Origin: a virus
Strand: one strand, 5' to 3'
DNA: 43,925 nt
Virus record (IMG/VR): IMGVR_UViG_3300025646_007434
Coordinates: 1 to 43,925 of that record
Shown here: in pieces, positions 1-7,056 of the stretch
Layout: each line of letters starts with the position of its first letter
Position numbering within the stretch: the stretch's first letter is position 1
Notes under the pieces: model-generated
What the model saw: the letters and a program-made list of their open reading frames with translations, nothing else
Database searches by the model: none
What the model was told of the DNA's origin: nothing
Made by a program: the position numbers and the translations under genes

Positions 1-287
1 CGCCAGTTTTCTTTGTCGTTAGTACCACGTAGCTTTTGAGCAAATTCTTTAATTGGGTCTTTCTCACCCCAATTGGTAGGAGATGCCATTACTTTTTTCG
101 AACCAATCCCATAATAGAATTGCATTTCGGTAAAAGGATTATCCGTGTTGTATTTAAAAGGTACTACACGAATAGTTTGCTTACCAACTGAGGGCTTCCA
201 GAACAATTGTTTTCCATCGCCCTTGCTCTGTCCATTAGATGCATTCTGCATCTGATTGAGGCGCGCTTTGATTTCATTCAAATCCAT
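1..287 (-). CDS. 32: Single-stranded DNA-binding protein, gp32-like (N-terminal part; cut by window edge)
   Basis: The reading frame starts with ATG at 285-287 and stays open to the left edge, giving about 95 residues beginning MDLNEIKARLNQM. An early FWKP segment is followed by a strand reading KQTIRVVPFKY. This matches the N-terminal layout of T4-type gp32 proteins: a basic helical arm, then the first strands of the OB-fold that coats ssDNA. In T4 this protein coordinates replication, recombination and repair. The C-terminal core, the zinc site if present and the acidic tail lie outside the window, so cysteine ligands cannot be checked. The gene has its own upstream motif (see 309-331) and lies downstream of the DNA polymerase and a small unknown gene, which fits a replication block. 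A minor alternative is another OB-fold SSB family. Confidence 0.8.
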   Translation of the reverse strand, partial: MDLNEIKARLNQMQNASNGQSKGDGKQLFWKPSVGKQTIRVVPFKYNTDNPFTEMQFYYGIGSKKVMASPTNWGEKDPIKEFAQKLRGTNDKENW

Positions 288-308
288 AATTATAACTAAT
301 TTAATGTT

Positions 309-331
309 TATAACTTAATATAATAACCTTT
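309..331 (-). promoter_or_regulatory. Candidate non-late promoter/leader motif upstream of gp32
   Basis: On the coding strand this reads AAAGGTTATTATATTAAG followed by TTATA, ending about 21 nt before the gp32 start. Nearly the same sequence lies at a similar distance upstream of the glycosyltransferase operon (18987-19011), and I noticed it nowhere else. It differs from the WATATKTAT motif in front of the structural genes, so it may mark another expression class. A promoter role is inferred from position and recurrence only. Confidence 0.4.
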
Positions 332-346
332 GGTGCAATTACCAAA

Positions 347-817
347 TTAAAGTTCAATGATTTTATAAATCTTTGTATTTAATTGTTTTAATTCATTGTG
401 CTGGGTAAGCAGAATGCAGTTTTTATAGTGTTGCCAATCAATTTTATACCTTGTATCAACTACTCCACCATTAAGCTTTTTAATCAATTCATTTAAAGCG
501 TTAATAGTATAAAGAGTATTAGTTTCTTTTTTACGGTGTACTAAAATTGTATTTTCAGGAATGTAAGCAACATTAGGTTGCTCTACATTATAGGTAATAA
601 CATACTCGTTGTTGCTTTTAACATGAAGCACAAACATTTTATCATACATTATAGTATAACGAGTACATAAATCTTTTACTAACTCATCTAAGTCTTCTAA
701 AGACGTAAATGTGCAGAATAACTTGTTATTCAAATCTCCTATATTTAAGGGGTTATCAAAATCGTAATATCCCCCATACATATAGTCAACTTCAGGTAAA
801 GTCATATGTGTTTCCAT
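347..817 (-). CDS. Conserved-looking protein of unknown function between polymerase and gp32
   Basis: This is a 156-residue soluble protein with no signal peptide, membrane segment or recognisable catalytic motif. The N-terminus is acidic and Tyr-rich (MYGGYYDFDNPLNIGDL). The rest looks like a mixed alpha/beta fold, ending in a Lys-rich helical tail (LKQLNTKIYKIIEL). The start at 817 overlaps the 3' end of the DNA polymerase gene by 26 nt in another frame; a second ATG four codons later (805) also overlaps. Translational coupling to the polymerase is therefore likely. The position between polymerase and gp32 suggests a replication or recombination accessory role, but nothing in the sequence proves it. 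Confidence 0.65.
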   Translation of the reverse strand: METHMTLPEVDYMYGGYYDFDNPLNIGDLNNKLFCTFTSLEDLDELVKDLCTRYTIMYDKMFVLHVKSNNEYVITYNVEQPNVAYIPENTILVHRKKETNTLYTINALNELIKKLNGGVVDTRYKIDWQHYKNCILLTQHNELKQLNTKIYKIIEL

Positions 818-2054
818 AACTAATTTTTATACTAAGTTCAAAACCTTCTATTATTTTTTTTATTTCTTTCAATACTTCTTTATCTTCTTGAGCGTAATCA
901 AACAAAAACGCATCATACGTGTACAACACCAATTTAGTTTTCTTACCTCTTAAAGACTTTAATATTTCCCACAATATAAGAACGTTTGTGGACGTTTCCA
1001 AGTTTTGGAGTACGTAATTAAACAACTTTTGCGGCTTCATATCCTCGGTATCTTCTTTCCTAAGTATATATTTTGATTGAGGCATCTCAATCCACCCTTG
1101 GTGTTGAAACTTATCCCACAAATCATCTATATATACTTGTATTCTTTTAAAGAATTCCAGGTTTTTATACTGTTCAAATACTCCTCCGTATAGTTGTTTG
1201 AACGTTAATTCTTTAGCTTGTTTATAATCCACTCCATACATCTTAGCAAAGTGGTTATGAATATCTTTAGTGCCAAAATCATAACCAACGAGCTTAGCAG
1301 CAAGATTAGGATGATAGGCGCTAATATCAAACTCAATAAGTTGATCATTACGCGCAATGAATGCTTGTCTACAACCGTTTTCTTTGTTGAGGGCAGCAAA
1401 ATTGACTCCCCCAAAGTTGTTTGAAGGTCTTGTTGTGAGTGTTTTAAGGTTGTATTGAGTGTAAACGTACTCTCCTTCAACGGGGTGGAAGAATTTTTCA
1501 TATAATTCTTTATTTATTCGAAGCCCGTTTGCCTCAATAGCAGAAAATACAATTGAACTTCTTTTATTAAACCATTGACAATAGTCGTCTTGACATTTGA
1601 TATTAAATATATCTAAATCTTTAAAAATTGATTCACAATACTCGTAGTGTTTAACTATAGGTACTATGCGGTTAGGGTTATTTAGATTCTTAGCGTAAAA
1701 CCATTTGTGAGTGTGTGTAAGTTCTGGTATATACGTATGATGTGTGGGTTGGATGTCTAAAAGAGTTTTGAGAGGTAAATATTGTAATGTTGATTTTTTA
1801 TTACGTACATATACCTTATTTATTTTATTTAATACGCGTTTTACCTCGTCTATATCTAATGACATAGTCTCACCATGATCAAGGCATAACATGTATCCCT
1901 TTAGTTCTCTTAACGGTCTAATATAAATTAGAGAAATCCCATCAAGGATAGGATGAGTATTAAAGTTGTAAGGGATTACTTCTAAAAATACTTCTTCAAA
2001 ACCTCGAAGACTAAATTCTTGTAATTGTTGACTATCTTCTATTAACCAAAACAT
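792..2054 (-). CDS. polA: Compact family A (PolI-type) DNA polymerase, exonuclease domain apparently degenerate
   Basis: This 420-residue protein carries the palm and finger motifs of family A polymerases. A pre-motif A segment reads TTRPSNNFGGVNFAALN (compare TGRLSSxxPNLQNIP in PolI). Motif A is EFDISAYHPNLAAKL with D243. The O-helix is AKELTFKQLYGG, with K281, F285 and Y289 matching PolI K758, F762 and Y766. Motif C is LYTYDAFLFD with D381. Both metal-binding aspartates are present, but the usual HDE of motif C is YDA, so the Glu is lost. The first 150 residues sit where the 3'-5' exonuclease belongs and keep a similar strand layout (FLEVIPYN ... DGISLIYI), but no DxE pair is visible, so proofreading is probably absent. 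T4 itself uses a family B polymerase. The gene is short for the family but appears complete at its C-terminus. Confidence 0.85.
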   Translation of the reverse strand: MFWLIEDSQQLQEFSLRGFEEVFLEVIPYNFNTHPILDGISLIYIRPLRELKGYMLCLDHGETMSLDIDEVKRVLNKINKVYVRNKKSTLQYLPLKTLLDIQPTHHTYIPELTHTHKWFYAKNLNNPNRIVPIVKHYEYCESIFKDLDIFNIKCQDDYCQWFNKRSSIVFSAIEANGLRINKELYEKFFHPVEGEYVYTQYNLKTLTTRPSNNFGGVNFAALNKENGCRQAFIARNDQLIEFDISAYHPNLAAKLVGYDFGTKDIHNHFAKMYGVDYKQAKELTFKQLYGGVFEQYKNLEFFKRIQVYIDDLWDKFQHQGWIEMPQSKYILRKEDTEDMKPQKLFNYVLQNLETSTNVLILWEILKSLRGKKTKLVLYTYDAFLFDYAQEDKEVLKEIKKIIEGFELSIKISYGNTYDFT

Positions 2055-2085
2055 TTATTAAAAATACAAAACCTTTTTTAAATTA

Positions 2086-2679
2086 TCAACCTAAATAATA
2101 TTGAGAGTAATTTTTAAAATATTGGACTAAACCTTGTAATCGTAATTGTCTTTCTGTTGTAGAAACTACACTTAAATTTATTTCATTTACCTCTCTAGAG
2201 GAAGTTCCGGTTAATGCCCAAGTTAATTTAAATGGAATATACAATTTATTATTATATTCAGGGCTACCCGATTCTAATTTATCAAAAGTATCCTTATTAA
2301 TTTCAATGTAAATTGTTTGATTTGCCTTTTTACAAAAATACCTAACAAAAGATCCTAAATTATAATCCTCTTGAGTAGGAATAGGGTGATAGTACGAAGG
2401 AATCTTTTGAGTTACAAATGTAGTTTTCTTAGCTTTAAGATATTGATCAGTCTCAAAAGAATTTATTAACCTGTTAGTAGAAGATTCTTCAACTGAGGTA
2501 GTTTCTTTTTTAATAGGGACTAATTCAATTGAAGGTACTACTTGGGGGTTTTTACCACTAAAATATTTTCCTGAAGATGTTTGGTAGTAATAACCTTCAT
2601 AGGGAGTACCTGTAAACTTATCTTCTAAGTCAAAATTACTATATTGGTTAGTTTTTACTTGAGATTTAGGATAATACAT
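2086..2679 (-). CDS. Putative baseplate-associated structural protein
   Basis: This 197-residue protein has no sure family assignment. The N-terminus holds a Tyr/Gly-rich segment (PYEGYYYQTSSGKYFSGK) of a kind I associate with small structural proteins of tailed phages; the middle is Ser/Thr/Glu-rich, and the C-terminal half looks like a beta-rich domain ending in an aromatic tail (QYFKNYSQYYLG). It starts 1 nt after the stop of the large hub-like gene, so it is almost certainly the last gene of the baseplate operon. A 31-nt gap with no clear terminator separates it from the polymerase gene, which may therefore be partly read through from the tail operon. Confidence 0.6.
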   Translation of the reverse strand: MYYPKSQVKTNQYSNFDLEDKFTGTPYEGYYYQTSSGKYFSGKNPQVVPSIELVPIKKETTSVEESSTNRLINSFETDQYLKAKKTTFVTQKIPSYYHPIPTQEDYNLGSFVRYFCKKANQTIYIEINKDTFDKLESGSPEYNNKLYIPFKLTWALTGTSSREVNEINLSVVSTTERQLRLQGLVQYFKNYSQYYLG

Positions 2680-2680
2680 A

Positions 2681-5326
2681 TCAATCAGGATTTGCTATAA
2701 CATTTTGGGGTGTGTCAATTGGTTTTAATTCATCTGAGGATTGTACTGTAAGACTTTCAATAGAAGTTTTCCACCCACTACCATCAATAGTATGTCTTAA
2801 TCCTTTTACTAAAAATGATAAGGTTTTAGGGTAAGATGGAGGAAGGATTTCAGTAGTAATATAAAATTTTTCATAAATTCTGAGTCCAGAAAATCCATCC
2901 ATATCCAAATTCATACTAAAAGGTATAAATCCTTGAATACTAGGAATTTGATTATCAGTATTATACACGGTTCCTAAATATTGGCTGTAGGAAGCGTTTA
3001 GAGATTGAGTAGATGAAATAGCTTCTCCTGTAGGAGTTTTACCATTTTTATAAAAATCCGATATAACATTACCCGGTTTTTTAAGAGCTTCTATATTTTT
3101 AGCAAATAATTGAGATGGATTTTTTAAGTCTCTCTGGTTTTGCTCAGAAACAGCCCTACTTAATTTTTGAGGTTGAATTATATCTACTAAACCTTCATTC
3201 CATTTACTAAAAGCTGTGGCATTTGTAACATCTGATTTGGAGCGGGATTGAGCTCCAATTGATATCATAGTTGCAAATTGATTTGATAGTGTAGTACTAA
3301 TCCCAACATTTGTAATAAAAGATCCATTTTGTTGTTTTGGCTTCCAACCATAAACATTCAATAAAGTTCTTTGTTCAGGAGGAACTACGGTTTTAGCTAC
3401 TCTAGGATCTAAAGGTAAATCATCAAATATTTTAATAGTATTTTGGTCATGGTCATATACCACTGAAAATTTATTAACACTACCTAAAGCTTCTTGGATG
3501 CCATATAAAAGATTTTCTAAAAATCTTAAAAGAGGTACAGCATTGTTTGAAGTGCTTTGATTTAACACACCTGCTAAATAGTGCATATTAACATGAATGT
3601 GAAGAAGTTTTCCAACAAAATCACTTCCTCCAGTTTTAAAATCAGTACCTAATACATTTTCCCAATAAGTTCCAGAAATCTTATCAGAATCTTTAGAATC
3701 TCGAGTTTTAAAAGGAATTACACATACGTTAGGGTCTGAAGAGAATTGTTCAGGGAAAGTGTAACAAAAAGTATCTTCCCAGTTAGTATCAAACTTAAGA
3801 ATAGGATCTCCACTCCCATTCACAATTAAAAGTTGCTTTTCAATATATTCTAAAATTGTTCCTAATTTAACATATTGAAAAGGAGCATTTTTACTTAAAA
3901 TAGTTTTTGTACCTTTAGATGTACCACTACTACCATCTAAAACATCTACTTGGGTAAGAGGTTGAACCATTAAAAATTCTTTTTTATCTCCAAAGAAATA
4001 AGTATTAATTAAACTTTTTCCAGATGAAGTTGTAGCTATTTTTTGTCCTTCTTTATTTATTTTATTTTTTAATTCAGTAAAGTTATCATAGATCCAACTA
4101 TTAAATATAGTTTTATCTCTTTGAGTAATAAGAACATTGTTACCTAAAGAAGGTTCAGGAGCTAAAGAGTCAGCAGGACGTTTAAGAGTTGGTTTAACAA
4201 AACTACTTAAATTGCTATATTTAGCTTTTGCGGATTTATAAGCATTTACTATTTCTGTAGTTCCTGTAAATTGTTTACCATCTGGGGTGAAACTTCCTCC
4301 TGAATCCATACTCCAATATTCATAATATTTTTCTTTTTCAGTTTCTCTTACTTTATATTGAAAATTTCCTTTATTATCTGAAAGGTTAAAATAAAAATAA
4401 GCTGGTGTAATATTACCTGAAGAATTATTTTTTTTAGGTTCAGGAGCTTTAAATGTAGGGAGAGTATGGTTAATCTTTAAAGATTCAATAACATCTCCTA
4501 TAGAAATTGCACTTACTGTAATATCGTAAGAACCATCAGTATTATATGTCCAGTTAAAATTTGTAATTTTACCGTAAAACCCATCATAATTACCTTGAGT
4601 TTTTTCTCTTTCAGTTACAATTGCTTGTAATATATCGTCTTGGTTAGGTGTTTCACTTTCTGGATTGTTGGCTGCACTAAGGTAACTAAAGGGTTTAGTT
4701 AAAAATTGAGCTTTTTGAAAAGTAAATTCTTCTGGTTTTCCTGTAAAATATAATGTATGCCCCCATTCTAAAAGAAGAGTATACCCAGGACGCATGTAAA
4801 GAGTATCTAAAATAGCAAATTGTTCTCGGTTATAAGCTTTTAATTTTAATTCAGCTTTTCTTAAAGAACCTCGGTTATAAGTACTGATGTCTAAACTTAA
4901 AATACCAGGCATTGGGACAAGTCCCCTATTTTTAGTACCTCCAAAACCATAAGCAAAATTATTAATAATTGAATAACTATTAGCAACTCCAGATTTAGGG
5001 GTATATGGGTTAAGCCAGTCTGAATCTGAAGTTCCATTAAATAAGATAAATTCTTTAGCTAATCCTCGTCCTCGATATTTTGGATTACCTGTTAAATCTG
5101 TACTAATGTTTATTTCTCTTGTAATAGTTTTACCTTCATTATCCTTCTCTGTGATTGTTTTTCCCTCTTCAATATAAACTGAAGAAAAAGCTCTAATCCA
5201 AGCTGTTTTAGAGGTTTGCCAAGTTAAAACTTCTGCTGTTTTATTTTCTAGACCTAAAAGCTGTTGGCGTAAGTCTACTTGTTTCTTAGCCCAATCTTCA
5301 GGGTTGTTCCCAACAATATTTCCCAT
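2681..5326 (-). CDS. Large baseplate/hub-type structural protein
   Basis: This 881-residue, beta-rich protein has few Cys and no signal peptide. Around residues 150-190 it contains PMPGILSLDISTYNRGSLR and then DTLYMRPGYTLLLEWGHT. A bead of this kind (regular strands, then an RPGYTLLLEWG turn) is what I associate with large hub or tail-needle-base proteins of contractile tails (gp27/gpD class). The centre is long and Ser/Lys/Asn-rich, with probable insertions. The C-terminal region (LRIYEKFYITTEILPPSYPKTLSFLVKG) again looks like a hub barrel. It is followed by the 197-aa gene and preceded, 3 nt apart, by the LysM-like protein, so tape measure to LysM protein to hub form one block. The exact T4 counterpart is uncertain. 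Confidence 0.6.
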   Translation of the reverse strand: MGNIVGNNPEDWAKKQVDLRQQLLGLENKTAEVLTWQTSKTAWIRAFSSVYIEEGKTITEKDNEGKTITREINISTDLTGNPKYRGRGLAKEFILFNGTSDSDWLNPYTPKSGVANSYSIINNFAYGFGGTKNRGLVPMPGILSLDISTYNRGSLRKAELKLKAYNREQFAILDTLYMRPGYTLLLEWGHTLYFTGKPEEFTFQKAQFLTKPFSYLSAANNPESETPNQDDILQAIVTEREKTQGNYDGFYGKITNFNWTYNTDGSYDITVSAISIGDVIESLKINHTLPTFKAPEPKKNNSSGNITPAYFYFNLSDNKGNFQYKVRETEKEKYYEYWSMDSGGSFTPDGKQFTGTTEIVNAYKSAKAKYSNLSSFVKPTLKRPADSLAPEPSLGNNVLITQRDKTIFNSWIYDNFTELKNKINKEGQKIATTSSGKSLINTYFFGDKKEFLMVQPLTQVDVLDGSSGTSKGTKTILSKNAPFQYVKLGTILEYIEKQLLIVNGSGDPILKFDTNWEDTFCYTFPEQFSSDPNVCVIPFKTRDSKDSDKISGTYWENVLGTDFKTGGSDFVGKLLHIHVNMHYLAGVLNQSTSNNAVPLLRFLENLLYGIQEALGSVNKFSVVYDHDQNTIKIFDDLPLDPRVAKTVVPPEQRTLLNVYGWKPKQQNGSFITNVGISTTLSNQFATMISIGAQSRSKSDVTNATAFSKWNEGLVDIIQPQKLSRAVSEQNQRDLKNPSQLFAKNIEALKKPGNVISDFYKNGKTPTGEAISSTQSLNASYSQYLGTVYNTDNQIPSIQGFIPFSMNLDMDGFSGLRIYEKFYITTEILPPSYPKTLSFLVKGLRHTIDGSGWKTSIESLTVQSSDELKPIDTPQNVIANPD

Positions 5327-5329
5327 AAA

Positions 5330-5632
5330 TTAAAAACGATTTAATTGGTTAAAACTTTGAACTATTCCAACATAATCTAATGGAATTCTTATTTGACTCC
5401 CAATTGGGGGGTAAAGAGAATTTTGAGGAAGACTTAAATTTGATATAGAAATTATCCACCATAAAGTAGAATCTCCATAATATTGGTCAGCTAATAAATC
5501 ATACCTATCTCCTTCATCAGTAATAACGTAAATATCACTTTCTGAAAGAGGAACTTCAGGGTACAAAGTTGTTTTATAGTAAGGACCCTGAGGTGAAAAA
5601 AGTACTTTTATATTTGAATATCTATTAGCCAT
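5330..5632 (-). CDS. LysM-like baseplate protein (gp53 / tail protein X type)
   Basis: This 100-residue protein holds a single LysM-like module: GDRYDLLADQYYGDSTLWW, then ISNLSLPQNSLYPPIGSQIRIP. The order is a start strand with GDxxDxLA, a helix ending in YGDxxLWW, then Asn and a Pro-Pro-G...IxIP exit strand. That layout is known from small baseplate proteins that clamp the tail tube hub (P2 gpX, the LysM part of T4 gp53). In a phage without a secretion signal it is a structural module and not a cell-wall lytic enzyme. It overlaps the upstream gene by 8 nt and lies 3 nt before the hub gene, showing tight coupling. Confidence 0.75.
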   Translation of the reverse strand: MANRYSNIKVLFSPQGPYYKTTLYPEVPLSESDIYVITDEGDRYDLLADQYYGDSTLWWIISISNLSLPQNSLYPPIGSQIRIPLDYVGIVQSFNQLNRF

Positions 5633-6845
5633 TATTTAAAGTAGGTTCTTTATATCCTATAAATTTAGCTCCTTTTCTAGGAATAAAATTATGAATCGGA
5701 GAAAATCCTAAACTTACAGTTAAAGAGTGAGGTAGTTGAGCAATAGTTGAATCTACAGTACCAGTTTGAGTTCTACCTAACTCCCATGGAGATTCTTCAA
5801 ATCCTCCTAAAGAAATGTTTTTTATAACACCTGGAAGGTCTATTAAATAATCTCCTACAGTTAAATATGTTAAATTACCTCTCATAAAACCAGCTTCACT
5901 ATAATCAGGAGCAGTAGTTGATATTAAATAATTAAGTTTTTCGTAAAGAAATGATTGTTCTTGTTTAGATTGAACTGCTATTCTAAATCCTAAACTTATA
6001 TCTCTAGAAAAACCTCCGTAATTATAAAAAGACTCACCTCTACCTACATATTTTACTTCATTCCAATTTGAATTAAACCCATCACTAAATGAATCTATAT
6101 AAGCTCTAAAATGTAGCCAAGTTCTTTTTGAAGGATCATTATTATCTACAACCGAAATAACAAATTTTATCATATCATTGTCTACAACATCTTCAGGAGT
6201 TGAAGCTGTGTAAAGACGTGTAAGAGAAACTTCGTCCGCTGTTCCTGGGAGGAGAATATTTTGAGTTGGGGCTATGCCCTTTTTTTCTCTTACACCAAAA
6301 TCAGGATTTTTTCTATCAGATGTTGCTCCTAAACTTCCTTTTAAAGAATTGTTAGTTCCCTTAGCAGGGTTACCCATCTTAAAAAATTCTTCTCTAGATT
6401 CACCTTTAAAACCATAACGAGTTCTAGCATTTGGGAAAGGTTGACTAAAGAAATTTAAAATGTCAGGGTTAATAAAAGCAGGAACATGTCCAAATCCTAA
6501 ACCATCAGCTATTACTTGTGCAGGTACTGTAAGAGGATTCCATACTTGGGTAGGGTTTGCTAAAAGTCCTAAAGCAACTTGTTTAGCATTAAAAGCTAAA
6601 CCTGTAGAGGTTTCTGTGTAGAGTTTATAAATTCTTTCTAAATCATCTACAGCAATCCCAGGTCTTAAAAACCCACCTCTAATTCCAAAATCATTCCCAA
6701 TACTAAATCCAGTTTCAGCGGTTGAAGCCGCATCAATATCGGGAATTGGTTTTTGAATGAAGGGTTGGCCACTAGACCCGCCTCCGGGTCTATCCATCCC
6801 ATATTTTAGGGATTTGAGGTCAGTTTTTAAATTAATTAAAGGCAT
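5625..6845 (-). CDS. Baseplate/tail structural protein, tube-initiator-like
   Basis: This 406-residue protein has a flexible Gly/Pro-rich N-terminus (DRPGGGSSGQPFIQKPIPD) and a Phe/Pro-rich central part. The C-terminal half, from about residue 225, is regular and beta-rich, with RTWLHFRAYIDSFSDGFNS, then VKYVGRGESFYNYGGFSRD, then VGDYLIDLPGVIKNISL. The FRAYIDSFSDG...YVGRGE.FY pattern is known from proteins at the tube/baseplate junction that work with LysM-like partners. It overlaps the LysM gene by 8 nt and is preceded 3 nt upstream by a 55-aa gene. A role in starting the tail tube on the hub is inferred from this context. Confidence 0.55.
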   Translation of the reverse strand: MPLINLKTDLKSLKYGMDRPGGGSSGQPFIQKPIPDIDAASTAETGFSIGNDFGIRGGFLRPGIAVDDLERIYKLYTETSTGLAFNAKQVALGLLANPTQVWNPLTVPAQVIADGLGFGHVPAFINPDILNFFSQPFPNARTRYGFKGESREEFFKMGNPAKGTNNSLKGSLGATSDRKNPDFGVREKKGIAPTQNILLPGTADEVSLTRLYTASTPEDVVDNDMIKFVISVVDNNDPSKRTWLHFRAYIDSFSDGFNSNWNEVKYVGRGESFYNYGGFSRDISLGFRIAVQSKQEQSFLYEKLNYLISTTAPDYSEAGFMRGNLTYLTVGDYLIDLPGVIKNISLGGFEESPWELGRTQTGTVDSTIAQLPHSLTVSLGFSPIHNFIPRKGAKFIGYKEPTLNNG

Positions 6846-6848
6846 TTA

Positions 6849-7016
6849 TTATCCTGGAGGGTTGTCTAAATATTTTGATGGAGTAGCTCCATCGTTTCTA
6901 TCCAATTGAGATTTAGATAAAGAATTAGTTAACTTAGATACTCCATTATATTTTCGAGGGGTAGCACCGTTATTTCTATCCAATTGGGTTTGGGATAAAC
7001 TATCAATTAAGGCCAT
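6849..7016 (-). CDS. 55-aa protein made of two copies of one short repeat
   Basis: This small reading frame starts with ATG at 7014-7016 and stops with TAA 3 nt before the next gene. The product starts MALIDSLSQTQLDRNNGATP and is almost only an internal duplication: DSLSQTQLDRNNGATPRKYN is repeated as NSLSKSQLDRNDGATPSKYL. It has its own candidate promoter (7045-7053) 28 nt upstream, lies exactly in a gap that would otherwise be empty, and is coupled to the following baseplate gene. The two copies share 'LSxxQLDRNxGATPxKY', which argues that it is translated and selected. Function is unknown; a small baseplate or tail adaptor is possible. Confidence 0.7.
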   Translation of the reverse strand: MALIDSLSQTQLDRNNGATPRKYNGVSKLTNSLSKSQLDRNDGATPSKYLDNPPG

Positions 7017-7044
7017 AGTGTTTATTTTTAATTATTAATTTATT

Positions 7045-7053
7045 ATAAATATT
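7045..7053 (-). promoter_or_regulatory. WATATKTAT promoter-like motif, baseplate operon
   Basis: On the coding strand the site reads AATATTTAT followed by AATAAA. It lies 28 nt upstream of the 55-aa gene and just after the tape measure stop codon. It is one of eleven sites of the same form at gene or operon heads. Confidence 0.55.
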
Positions 7054-7056
7054 GCT

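Noticed and set aside
1205-1501. Overlapping frames on both strands inside the polymerase gene
   Set aside because: They overlap the conserved polymerase motifs, which fix the true frame.
5330-5632. LysM protein as a cell-wall lytic enzyme
   Set aside because: There is only one module, no catalytic domain and no export signal; the baseplate context fits a structural role.
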